Assembly (NCBI GenBank): GCA_023663915.1
Contig: JAMPGN010000111.1
Location: 1-13,424, forward strand
DNA: 13,424 nt
DNA from: Eubacterium sp.
GTDB lineage: Bacteria; Bacillota_A; Clostridia; Lachnospirales; Lachnospiraceae
Reading direction: 5' to 3'
Part shown: in pieces, positions 1 through 6,532 of the stretch
Layout: each line of letters begins with the position of its first letter
How positions within the stretch are numbered: position 1 is the stretch's first letter
Notes under the pieces: model-generated
Told to the model about the DNA's origin: nothing
What the model saw: the letters and a program-made list of their open reading frames with translations, nothing else
The model's database searches: none
Made by a program: the position numbers and the translations under genes

Positions 1-1303
1 TGCCGGGAAGCTGTTTCATCATCTTCTGGGACTGTTCAAACTGCTTGATAAATTTATTGACTACCGCAATATCCACACCTGCACCTTTCGCGATCCTGTG
101 TTTCCTGCTCGGATTGAGAAGCTTCGGATTCTGGCGTTCCGCCGTCGTCATACTTAAGACGATCGCCTCCATACGAGCAAGCTGCCTCTCATCGACCATG
201 GACTCAATATCGCCCATCTGCTTACCCATTCCCGGCATCATACTCAAGATACCGGACAGACCACCCATGTTGCGCATCTGTTTCATGCTTTCTAAATAAT
301 CTTCAAAATCAAACTTGCCCTTCTTCATGCGGGCAGCCATCTGTTTCTCTTTGTCCTCGTCAATGTTTATGTTCTGCTGTGCCTTCTCAATTAACGTCAG
401 CACATCACCCATACCTAAGATTCGACTCGCCATACGGTCAGGATAAAACTGCTCCAAATCTGACAGTTTCTCACCCATACCGATATACAGAATCGGCTTG
501 CCCGTCACCGCCTTGATGGAAAGCGCTGCACCACCTCTGGAATCACCATCCATCTTGGAGAGAATCACCCCGTCGATTCCGACTTTGTCATCAAAGTCTT
601 TCGCCACATTGACGGCATCCTGTCCGGTCATAGCATCCACCACCAAAAGAGTCTGGTGCACGTCCACATCCGCCTTGATCTCTTGAAGTTCCGCCATCAT
701 TTCTTCGTCGATGTGAAGACGTCCCGCAGTATCTAGAATCACCAGGTTGTGTCCGTTCTTCTGGGCATGCTCGATAGCAGCCTTGGCAATGTTGGCAGGC
801 TTGTGATTATCTCCCATGGAAAATACGTCCACCTGCTGTTTCTCGCCATTGATCTGTAACTGTTTGATTGCCGCCGGCCGGTAGACATCACACGCGACTA
901 ACAAGGGCTTTTTGCCTTTCAGCTTCATCTTGCCTGCAATCTTCGCTGTAGTGGTTGTCTTACCTGCACCCTGCAGGCCGCACATCATAATGACCGTGAT
1001 AGACTTGCCCGGCTGTAAGGTGATCTCCGTCGTATCCGAACCCATTAAGGAGACCATCTCTTCATTGACGATCTTGATGACCATCTGGCCCGGATTTAAT
1101 CCGTTTAAGACATCCGCCCCGATCGCACGCTCCTCCACCGATTTGACAAACTGCTTCACAACTTTAAAGTTGACATCAGCTTCTAAGAGAGCCATCTTGA
1201 CCTCTTTCAAAGCAGCTTTGACATCTTCCTCTGTGAGACGGCCTTTGCTTCTTAAATTTTTGAATACGTTCTGCAGTTTATCTGTCAGACTCTCGAATGC
1301 CAT
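1..1303 (-). CDS. ffh: Signal recognition particle protein Ffh (SRP54), 3' end cut by window edge
   Basis: Ffh is the GTPase of the signal recognition particle. It binds 4.5S/scRNA and signal peptides of nascent proteins and docks on FtsY at the membrane. I translated 434 codons from the ATG at 1303; the frame is open to the left edge, so perhaps 10-20 C-terminal residues are missing (family about 450 aa). The N domain covers about residues 1-90. The G domain has the P-loop GLQGAGKTTT (109-118), DTAGRL (191-196) and the SKMDGD motif (249-254). The methionine-rich M domain starts near 300, with GGLSGILSMMPGMGKQM around 347-363 and the conserved tail FIKQFEQSQKMMKQLPG at 418-434. The start follows GAAAGG with an 11-nt spacer, a little long. 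It lies 34 nt after ylxM and is presumably cotranscribed with it. The left neighbour is not visible. Confidence 0.97.
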   Translation of the reverse strand, partial: MAFESLTDKLQNVFKNLRSKGRLTEEDVKAALKEVKMALLEADVNFKVVKQFVKSVEERAIGADVLNGLNPGQMVIKIVNEEMVSLMGSDTTEITLQPGKSITVIMMCGLQGAGKTTTTAKIAGKMKLKGKKPLLVACDVYRPAAIKQLQINGEKQQVDVFSMGDNHKPANIAKAAIEHAQKNGHNLVILDTAGRLHIDEEMMAELQEIKADVDVHQTLLVVDAMTGQDAVNVAKDFDDKVGIDGVILSKMDGDSRGGAALSIKAVTGKPILYIGMGEKLSDLEQFYPDRMASRILGMGDVLTLIEKAQQNINIDEDKEKQMAARMKKGKFDFEDYLESMKQMRNMGGLSGILSMMPGMGKQMGDIESMVDERQLARMEAIVLSMTTAERQNPKLLNPSRKHRIAKGAGVDIAVVNKFIKQFEQSQKMMKQLPG

Positions 1304-1337
1304 ATTGTTTTATGCCTTTCAAAACGTGAATCCTAAT

Positions 1338-1700
1338 CTATAATTCCTGTAAAATTTCAGAAGACAGCCTGCGGACTTGTGCGCTGTAAGAGATCGATTC
1401 CTCTCTATCCATCTGTTCCATGTTCTCAAACTGTTCTGAAAGCCTGTTAATACAAGCAACTTTTGCTTTGACTTTTTCAAACTTATCGACGAGCCTCAGC
1501 TTCTCTTCATAGCCTTGCAATGCCTTGTCGCATCTTTTGACGATATCGTGCACTGCCTGTCTGCTGATGCCTTCTTCCTGCGCGATCTCTCCGAGGGAAA
1601 GATTGTCGTACACGATGCCCTCATAGATCTGCCGTTGGTGTTTCGTCAGCAGTTCTCCATAGAAATCATATAATAAGCCCTGTTCTACGATCTTCTCCAT
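1338..1700 (-). CDS. ylxM: YlxM family (UPF0122) helix-turn-helix protein, SRP-associated
   Basis: This 120-residue protein belongs to the YlxM/UPF0122 family, which in Firmicutes almost always sits directly before ffh and has been linked to SRP function. It resembles sigma-factor region 4: a helix-turn-helix with LSLGEIAQEEGISRQAVHDI at about residues 34-53, followed by a charged helical C-terminus (about 58-120). Length matches the family's usual 105-125 residues. The ATG at 1700 has AGGAG 7 nt upstream. It is the first gene of a two-gene unit with ffh, driven by a strong promoter about 45 nt upstream of the start. Whether it binds DNA, SRP components or both is not shown by the sequence. 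Confidence 0.95.
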   Translation of the reverse strand: MEKIVEQGLLYDFYGELLTKHQRQIYEGIVYDNLSLGEIAQEEGISRQAVHDIVKRCDKALQGYEEKLRLVDKFEKVKAKVACINRLSEQFENMEQMDREESISYSAQVRRLSSEILQEL

Positions 1701-1744
1701 GTTGAAACTCCTGTCGGACTGTCTGTATAAATCCCGACTTCTGC

Positions 1745-1773
1745 ATTCTACTATATGGCAGGGTGGGTGTCAA
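1745..1773 (-). promoter_or_regulatory. Promoter of ylxM-ffh
   Basis: On the minus strand a perfect -35 box TTGACA (1768-1773) is separated by exactly 17 bp from the -10 box TAGAAT (1745-1750). This is a near-consensus sigma-A promoter, and its predicted start leaves a leader of roughly 40 nt before the ylxM ATG at 1700. The -35 box forms part of a perfect inverted repeat, annotated separately. Confidence 0.85.
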
Positions 1774-1789
1774 GTATTTTTTCTTGACA
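1768..1789. repeat. Perfect 7-bp inverted repeat overlapping the ylxM -35 box
   Basis: The arms TGTCAAG (1768-1774) and CTTGACA (1783-1789) are exact reverse complements around an 8-bp AT spacer. The left arm contains the whole -35 box of the ylxM promoter. A dimeric regulator bound here would block RNA polymerase, so it could be an operator; the same symmetry also creates a second TTGACA facing the other way. It could alternatively be chance, or a weak hairpin ending the upstream cassette. No regulator is recognised. Confidence 0.45.
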
Positions 1790-1810
1790 GTGAAAATATT
1801 CCTAAATTAA

Positions 1811-1861
1811 GAGGGCATCTCTATATAACTGAAATACAGCTATTTTTCAATGCTCCCCCTC
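1811..1861 (-). terminator. Possible bulged hairpin at the end of the accessory cassette
   Basis: GAGGGCAT (1811-1818) pairs with ATGC-TCC-CCCTC (1850-1861), leaving a 3-nt bulge. A smaller hairpin, ATAACTG (1825-1831) with CAGCTAT (1837-1843), sits in the loop and includes one G-U pair on the transcribed strand. In the minus-strand transcript the stem is followed by UUAAUUUAGG, a poor U-tract. It lies at the end of the broken NTPase frame, where a terminator is expected, but the structure is imperfect. Confidence 0.25.
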
Positions 1862-1979
1862 AAGCAGCTCAATTATTTGATCTTCCGACCAAAGCTCATT
1901 TGGAAAATCACTACGTGATGCTCTTTCCAGATCCATTTGGTCCGGCTAAGACAAGGATCATAGGTTTCTTATCTGACAT
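1847..1979 (-). pseudogene. Remnant of a zeta-toxin-like P-loop NTPase gene
   Basis: An ATG at 1979 overlaps the last codons and stop of the preceding small gene (stop at 1971-1969), a typical coupled start. It reads 22 codons containing MILVLAGPNGSGKS, a hydrophobic strand and Walker A loop of the kind that opens zeta-toxin and AAA-type NTPases, and then hits TAG at 1913-1911. Shifted by +1 base, an open tail continues from about 1912, ending ELWSEDQIIELLEGEH and a TGA at 1849-1847. Intact zeta-type proteins are about 190-280 residues, so at least 150 codons are absent. I read this as an internal deletion leaving an N-terminal stub and perhaps the C-terminal tail. The Walker A match is direct; the zeta assignment rests on motif position and on the small upstream gene. 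The tail could come from another gene. Confidence 0.6.
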
Positions 1980-2205
1980 ACTTTCTTGCTCCGTCCGCAT
2001 ATTCAATATATGCTTTCTTAGCAGCAATATCATATTTTGCAATCGGTTTTTTGCAAAACTCTGCTTTTGCGACAGCGGATTTGACTGCCTGCACTGCCCG
2101 CGCGTCCATCACTGCATCCTGCACTGAAATAACGCTTCTCTGATCGGAAGATGTTATCACTTTTATTGTATGCTTCTTTCCGGTCCTTACTTTTACCGTA
2201 CTCAT
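1969..2205 (-). CDS. Small basic protein of unknown function, possible antitoxin-like partner of the broken NTPase
   Basis: The product is 78 residues, starting at the ATG at 2205, which has GGAAGG 9 nt upstream; an in-frame ATG at 2259 would add 18 residues but lacks a good binding site. It is rich in Lys, Val and Ala. Its N-terminal third (TVKVRTGKKHTIKV) looks like beta strands, the middle is an alanine-rich helix with DARAVQAVKSAVAKAEF (about 34-50), and the end has KKAYIEYADG (63-72), likely another strand. There is no signal peptide or membrane segment. It follows the cysteine-peptidase-like gene by 67 nt and overlaps the start of the NTPase remnant, which suggests a translationally coupled pair. 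I do not recognise a named family with confidence. An antitoxin role is inferred only from the arrangement. Confidence 0.7.
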   Translation of the reverse strand: MSTVKVRTGKKHTIKVITSSDQRSVISVQDAVMDARAVQAVKSAVAKAEFCKKPIAKYDIAAKKAYIEYADGARKYVR

Positions 2206-2272
2206 ATGATCAATCCTTCCTGCTGGTTTCTCATATATAGTATTCACAGACGCCATCAAAATACCCGTATCT

Positions 2273-2944
2273 TTACTCCGTAACGACCTCCAGATACCCT
2301 ACCATCTTAGTCATGTCAAACTCCGACAGCACGCCTTGGTTCGGCTCGTAATACTTTCCTTCATACTCTACCAGATAATGGCTGTATCTGCCCATCTTCT
2401 CCATGATGATGCAGCACTTCGGCAGTTCCACGGATTTACCTAACGTATATACGATCTTGTCCGCATGGCGGATTCCAAGATACTCAAGCGTGGCGATCAT
2501 CTTGCTCATATTTGCCTGCCATTCGCGGCATTTCATGATATCGCACATCTCGTCCAATGTTGTCCCGGCGATCATTGCAACGCAAGCCTGTCCGCACAAT
2601 CCATCCCACGGCTGTGTCACCAGATCAATGCCGTCGATCTTGCGGATCGGATGCTCCGTGCTGTACGGGCTGTTGCTGCTCATACTTACCACATTCCCCA
2701 CGATCTCAATCGAAATCAGGTATTTCTTGCCAAGCTCCACCTTGGACAACGTATCTTGATTCACGGGAATATCATAATATCCCTGTCCCTTCGGTACGAG
2801 ATCGCATATAAAGCATACATCGTCAAAACATACCCTGACCGGCGCATCTCCTACCTTCTCACAGACTTCCCACACATTAAATGGCACCGCGATCGTGTTC
2901 TCATTCTCCCGAAATTCTACCGTGCCTTCAAATTCATATTTCAT
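2273..2944 (-). CDS. DUF1905-like domain fused to a C39/papain-like cysteine peptidase domain
   Basis: This 223-residue protein appears to be cytoplasmic, with no signal peptide or membrane segment. Residues 1 to about 85 follow the beta-barrel pattern of DUF1905-type domains: FEGTVEF, a VPFNVWEV segment, then APVRVCFDDVCF and DLVPKGQGYYDIPV. Residues about 105-223 look like a C39/papain-type domain: Q111 as a possible oxyanion residue, C117 in GLCGQACVAMIAG as the likely nucleophile, and H189 in SHYLVEYEGKYYEPN. C39 enzymes usually have an Asp in a DP context here, but this protein has E200-P201-N202, so the third catalytic residue is changed or supplied elsewhere. The ATG at 2944 has GGCGGG 6 nt upstream. 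It heads a cassette with its own promoter, followed by the small basic gene. It could be a peptidase, deubiquitinase-like enzyme or transglutaminase-fold binder; the target is unknown. Confidence 0.75.
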   Translation of the reverse strand: MKYEFEGTVEFRENENTIAVPFNVWEVCEKVGDAPVRVCFDDVCFICDLVPKGQGYYDIPVNQDTLSKVELGKKYLISIEIVGNVVSMSSNSPYSTEHPIRKIDGIDLVTQPWDGLCGQACVAMIAGTTLDEMCDIMKCREWQANMSKMIATLEYLGIRHADKIVYTLGKSVELPKCCIIMEKMGRYSHYLVEYEGKYYEPNQGVLSEFDMTKMVGYLEVVTE

Positions 2945-2982
2945 AGATAACCCGCCTTTCCTATTCTTTATATAGTAATCCT

Positions 2983-3012
2983 ATTGTAACATATTCAAAG
3001 TTTGGAAAACAA
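2983..3012 (-). promoter_or_regulatory. Probable promoter of the accessory cassette
   Basis: On the minus strand an extended -10 element TGT-TACAAT (TACAAT at 2983-2988) follows a -35-like TTGTTT (3007-3012) with an 18-bp spacer. It lies about 40 nt upstream of the peptidase-like gene's start, in an AT-rich gap. The extended -10 makes up for the weak -35. An alternative TTGAAT/TATATA pair overlaps it slightly downstream. Confidence 0.5.
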
Positions 3013-3035
3013 CATGAATATGCACCAAAAATCGA

Positions 3036-3055
3036 ATTTCACCCAATTATGAAAT
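3036..3055 (-). terminator. Weak candidate terminator after the GH25 gene
   Basis: ATTTCA (3036-3041) pairs with TGAAAT (3050-3055) across an 8-nt loop. On the minus strand it is followed by TCGATTTTTGG, a short T-run. The stem is only 6 bp and AT-rich, so it would be weak. Its position after the GH25 stop and before the next promoter is right for a terminator. Confidence 0.3.
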
Positions 3056-3098
3056 ACCGCGCCTCCATGCCGCCTAAAAATGTCGTGACCTTTCCGTC

Positions 3099-4229
3099 CT
3101 ACTGCGCTTCAGCCGTCCAGTCCCCAAAACTGATATTCAAATCCACATTCACATCGATCCCGTCCACTTTGCCTTCGTCCGTGTACTGCCAGACTTTAAA
3201 ATCATAAGGATAATAAACCTGCTCGTCATAGAAAGCAAACCATTTCTCATACTCTTCCAACTGCTGTAAATCCAACATCATCATAAATGTCTTTAGATTA
3301 CCATAAATCATCGGCTGATAACCGGCATCTTTGATCTTTTCACAAAAGGCGATACAATACTCTGTCCGCTCCTCCTTCGTCAGTTCCTTTGTCCTTGAGT
3401 TGTTATTGCTCACCGCCTCCACATCGATCACCACCGGATATTCCACCTTATAAGGCTGTATCGCATCAATCACATACTCCGCTTCCTCTTCCGCCTCCTC
3501 CACGCTGGTTGCCTGCGTAAAAAAGTATACGCCTACATCAATATCATTCCGCCGCGCCCCTTTGATATTGTCCTCAAAGTTCTCGTCTTCCAGAATCTCG
3601 CCCTTTGTATAGCCCCTGGTTCCTAACCGAATAAAAGCATATTCCACATCGTCGTCCGCCACTTTTTCCCAATCGATCTTGCCCTGGTACTTGGACACAT
3701 CAATACCCTTATGCGCAATATTTACTCCATTTTCATAATAACCCATAACCTCGTCTGCATCCAAGGCAAACTTCGCAAGATCGTATGTATGATGCGCCAG
3801 ATCTTCTAAGATCGGGAAAAAATAAAACTCACCTGCATCTGCCACGACAATCTCATCGGGATAAAAATACCGCAGCATCGCCGTTGTGCCGTCACCGGAC
3901 AATATCAGCTCTTTTAGCTTATCCAAAAACTCACTGCTTACTTCCTCGCTCGTCCGGTTCGCCGTCTCCTCTCTTGCGAGCGCAAGCATGGCATCCACTT
4001 CGCCTTGCGTATATGTGACGGTCTCGTCCATGCGGATTGCCTCAAGCTCATTCATAACGACCGTGTTTTCCATCTGCACGGAGCGGTACTTGAATACCAT
4101 GACAAGACAGATCGTGATTGCTGACAATGTCACAAGACAGAGTATAATCGAACCGATCAGTATCCCGTTTTCACTCCTTCTGCGTTTCTTCTTACGTCTT
4201 TTATTCCCTTGAAAATTACTTTCGCGCAT
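3099..4229 (-). CDS. Membrane-anchored GH25 muramidase (lysozyme-like)
   Basis: GH25 enzymes cut the beta-1,4 bond between N-acetylmuramic acid and N-acetylglucosamine in peptidoglycan. The 376-residue protein starts with a very basic tail (K/R-rich, residues 10-18) and one membrane segment (about 23-47), giving an N-in, C-out topology. Next comes a charged helical stalk and an unassigned region (about 50-170). The GH25 barrel spans about 172-372: GIDVSKYQG (175-183), with D177 a likely active-site residue, FIRLGTRG (199-206), GVYFFTQA (233-240), and the catalytic pair D269/E271 in YPVVIDVEAV. The ending VWQYTDEGKVDGIDVNVDLN is typical of the family. The ATG at 4229 has GAGGAG 5 nt upstream. 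It lies 56 nt after the YitT gene and may share its transcript. Likely roles are cell-wall remodelling or separation; there is no holin or phage gene nearby, so a phage endolysin is unlikely. Confidence 0.92.
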   Translation of the reverse strand: MRESNFQGNKRRKKKRRRSENGILIGSIILCLVTLSAITICLVMVFKYRSVQMENTVVMNELEAIRMDETVTYTQGEVDAMLALAREETANRTSEEVSSEFLDKLKELILSGDGTTAMLRYFYPDEIVVADAGEFYFFPILEDLAHHTYDLAKFALDADEVMGYYENGVNIAHKGIDVSKYQGKIDWEKVADDDVEYAFIRLGTRGYTKGEILEDENFEDNIKGARRNDIDVGVYFFTQATSVEEAEEEAEYVIDAIQPYKVEYPVVIDVEAVSNNNSRTKELTKEERTEYCIAFCEKIKDAGYQPMIYGNLKTFMMMLDLQQLEEYEKWFAFYDEQVYYPYDFKVWQYTDEGKVDGIDVNVDLNISFGDWTAEAQ

Positions 4230-4285
4230 ATACTCTCCTCATATCGATATTTGATTCTTTTTTGATACCAGCCATTGGCGCCTTA

Positions 4286-5194
4286 TCAGATCCGCTCGCT
4301 GAAATAGCTCTTATATCCTTCCCCGAAAATCTCCGACGCGCTCGTGACGATCATGAAAGAATCCGCGTCCTCGTCCCGCACGATGTTCTCCACGCGCGGA
4401 AACACGGTTTTCTTCATGGCGCACATGATCACCTGTTTGTCGTTTCCGCTGTATGCTCCGCGTCCGTTGATCAAAGTTATGCCAATGTCCAGCTCCTCCA
4501 GAATCCGCGACGCAATCTGTTGTGGCTTATTGCTGATGATATACAGTAACTTCGCCTCATCCCTGCCATAGAGCACCACATCCATCGTGACCGACGAGCA
4601 TCCTACCGCAATCGCCGCATACAGCGCCGCGTCAATATCTCCGAAAACGATCCCCGACAGCGTCACCACGATGGCATCCGCGATAAAAAACAGGTTCCCC
4701 GTCTTTAAATGCGGAAATCGAAGCCGCAGCGCCTTGACGATGATGTCCATGCCGCCCGTCGTCGCGCCCGCTCTGAATATCATGCCGATCGACGCCGCCG
4801 ACAGGATACCGCCCGCAATCGCTGCTAACAGTCTATCACAGGTTGCCGCCGGAAAAGATGTCAAAATATTGGTAAATGTGGAAATGAGCGCGGTCGCATA
4901 GATGGTTAAGACCGTAAAGCCTAGCCCGAATTTCCATATGGCAAAACCAAGGATCGGTATATTTAACAGCAGGATCAGCGTACCCGTACTGACCGGAACC
5001 AGCCTGTTTAGGATAATCGCTATTCCCGTCACTCCGCCAGGCGCCATGTCGTTCGGATCAATGAACAGACTGACCCCTGCCGCATAGACGAAAGCCGCCA
5101 CTGTTATAATAATATATTTCTTTATCCATTCTGTCTTGCTTTTTTTGAAAAAATTTTTATTTTTCTTCTCTTTTTTGCTTTTTTCTCTTCTCAT
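4286..5194 (-). CDS. YitT family membrane protein (YitT membrane region plus DUF2179)
   Basis: This is a 302-residue integral membrane protein of the YitT family, widespread in Firmicutes in several copies; transport has been proposed for some members but the substrate here cannot be told. A Lys-rich cytoplasmic tail (1-26) precedes about five to six hydrophobic segments (roughly 27-46, 52-68, 70-90, 93-112, 122-141, 168-185, 188-208). Family features include IDPNDMAPGGVTGIAIILN (45-63) and RAGATTGGMDII (141-152). The C-terminal soluble DUF2179-type domain (about 212-300) contains LINGRGAYSG. I chose the ATG at 5194, 13 nt after AAGGA; the in-frame ATG at 5206 adds four residues but sits only 1 nt after that site. 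The first codons include long A-runs. GH25 follows 56 nt downstream. Confidence 0.92.
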   Translation of the reverse strand: MRREKSKKEKKNKNFFKKSKTEWIKKYIIITVAAFVYAAGVSLFIDPNDMAPGGVTGIAIILNRLVPVSTGTLILLLNIPILGFAIWKFGLGFTVLTIYATALISTFTNILTSFPAATCDRLLAAIAGGILSAASIGMIFRAGATTGGMDIIVKALRLRFPHLKTGNLFFIADAIVVTLSGIVFGDIDAALYAAIAVGCSSVTMDVVLYGRDEAKLLYIISNKPQQIASRILEELDIGITLINGRGAYSGNDKQVIMCAMKKTVFPRVENIVRDEDADSFMIVTSASEIFGEGYKSYFSERI

Positions 5195-5252
5195 ACTATC
5201 TAGCATGTCCTTTTTTCATAAATATAAGCATAAGAATTTCCTACAGAAACTA

Positions 5253-5283
5253 GAGAGAGCCAGACACGCCGCCTGGCTCTCTC
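5253..5283 (-). terminator. Rho-independent-type terminator after ilvA
   Basis: An 11-bp perfect stem pairs GAGAGAGCCAG (5253-5263) with CTGGCTCTCTC (5273-5283), with a 9-nt loop. It starts 21 nt after the ilvA stop. On the minus strand the following bases are TAGTTTCTG, a modest T-run. The stem strength and position argue for a real end of the rnc-smc-ftsY-ilvA unit. Confidence 0.75.
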
Positions 5284-5304
5284 CACGTAATTACTGCAAT
5301 GCTT

Positions 5305-6522
5305 CTATATCCCTACCCGCACCAGCTTCGGCTGATATCCATTCTGGTTCAGCGCGTCTATGATCTGGTTCTTATGCTCCGTTCCGTAGGCTTCCAAGGT
5401 GATACGCAGTTCCACCGCCGCATTGCGGTTGATGGACACGAACTGGTTATGCTCCAATTTAATCACATTACCATTCTGTTTCGCAATCACGTCAGACACT
5501 CTGGACAATTCGCCCGGTTTGTCCGGCAGAAGCACGGAAACCGTAAAGATCCGGTCACGCAGCACGAGTCCCTGCTGTACCACCGAGGACATCGTAATCA
5601 CGTCCATATTGCCGCCGCTTAGGATGGAAACAATCTTTTTCTTCTTCACGTCAAGATGTTTTAATGCCGCTACGGTGAGCAGCCCGGAGTTCTCGACGAT
5701 CATCTTATGATTTTCTACCATATCGAGAAACGCCACGACAAGCTCTTCATCTTCTACGGTGATAATATCATCCAAATTCTGACTCACATACGGAAAAATA
5801 TTCGTACCAGGCGTTTTCACTGCCGTGCCGTCGGCAATCGTGCTCACACGATCGAGCGTCATCACTTTGCCTGCACGTATAGATTCCTGCATACAGTTTG
5901 CCCCTGCAGGCTCTACGCCGATCACCTTGATCTTGGGATTCAACAGTTTTGCCAGAGTGGAGACGCCAGTAGCAAGTCCGCCGCCGCCGACAGGCACCAG
6001 AATATAATCGACAAGCGGAAGTTCTTTGATGATCTCCATGGCGATCGTCCCCTGTCCGCATGCCACATCCAGATCGTCAAAAGGATGTACAAACGTATAC
6101 CCGTTCTCCTCCGCCAGCTTACAGGCATAAGCGCAGGCTTCGTCGTATACATCCCCATAAAGTATCACTTCCGCCCCGTAACTTTTGGTACGGTTTACCT
6201 TGATAAGTGGCGTGGTCGTAGGCATCACGATCACGGCTTTCACCCCGTAACACTTTGCTGCGTAGGCAACGCCCTGCGCATGGTTTCCCGCCGATGCGGT
6301 GATCAAACCTTTCTCGCGCTCTTCCTCTGACAAAGTGCTGATCTTGTAGTATGCTCCTCTGAGTTTATATGCTCCCGTCAACTGCATGTTCTCCGGCTTC
6401 AAATAGACTTTATTGCCTGTCTGTGCACTAAAGTAATCGCTGTATACCAGTTTCGTCTCTGAGGCAACTTCTTTGACAACCTCGTATGCCTCCTCAAATT
6501 TATCCAATGAGAGTTCTTTCAT
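5305..6522 (-). CDS. ilvA: Threonine ammonia-lyase (threonine deaminase) with C-terminal ACT domain
   Basis: This PLP enzyme converts L-threonine (and often L-serine) to 2-oxobutanoate and ammonia, feeding isoleucine synthesis or threonine fermentation. At 405 residues it matches the medium-length form: a fold-type-II catalytic region plus one ACT-like domain. The PLP lysine is K53 in TGAYKLRGA (49-57). SASAGNHAQG-type substrate-loop residues appear at 77-84, the phosphate-binding glycine loop GGGGLATG at 179-186, and SGGNMD at 302-307. The ACT-like domain begins near 326 with LLPDKPGELSRVSDVIA, suggesting allosteric control by an amino acid. I start at the ATG at 6522, with AGGAA/AGGGA just upstream and the family's N-terminus. 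The longer frame from 6633 would add 37 unrelated residues inside ftsY. It lies 10 nt after ftsY, so it is probably translated from the same message. Biosynthetic ilvA versus catabolic tdcB cannot be decided here. Confidence 0.93.
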   Translation of the reverse strand: MKELSLDKFEEAYEVVKEVASETKLVYSDYFSAQTGNKVYLKPENMQLTGAYKLRGAYYKISTLSEEEREKGLITASAGNHAQGVAYAAKCYGVKAVIVMPTTTPLIKVNRTKSYGAEVILYGDVYDEACAYACKLAEENGYTFVHPFDDLDVACGQGTIAMEIIKELPLVDYILVPVGGGGLATGVSTLAKLLNPKIKVIGVEPAGANCMQESIRAGKVMTLDRVSTIADGTAVKTPGTNIFPYVSQNLDDIITVEDEELVVAFLDMVENHKMIVENSGLLTVAALKHLDVKKKKIVSILSGGNMDVITMSSVVQQGLVLRDRIFTVSVLLPDKPGELSRVSDVIAKQNGNVIKLEHNQFVSINRNAAVELRITLEAYGTEHKNQIIDALNQNGYQPKLVRVGI

Positions 6523-6532
6523 AAATTTATCC

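Noticed and set aside
912..1343. Plus-strand open frame of 143 codons over ffh
   Set aside because: It is antisense to the well-supported Ffh GTPase region, has no binding site or recognisable domain, and is explained by codon bias on the opposite strand.
1699..2127. Plus-strand open frame of 142 codons over the cassette end
   Set aside because: It runs antisense through the ylxM promoter, the NTPase remnant and the small gene, with no ribosome binding site or domain. The minus-strand Walker A and overlap explain the region better.
2465..2950. Plus-strand open frame of 161 codons opposite the peptidase-like gene
   Set aside because: The minus-strand frame has a promoter, a binding site and conserved-looking catalytic motifs; the plus-strand product shows no domain.
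3099..4229. GH25 gene as a phage endolysin
   Set aside because: The protein has an N-terminal membrane anchor and there are no holin, tail or integrase genes nearby; a housekeeping cell-wall enzyme fits better.
5207..5252. A possible promoter just upstream of the YitT-family gene
   Set aside because: A TATATT-like -10 is present, but no acceptable -35 is found at 16-18 bp; the gap follows a terminator, so a promoter is expected, but I cannot place it.
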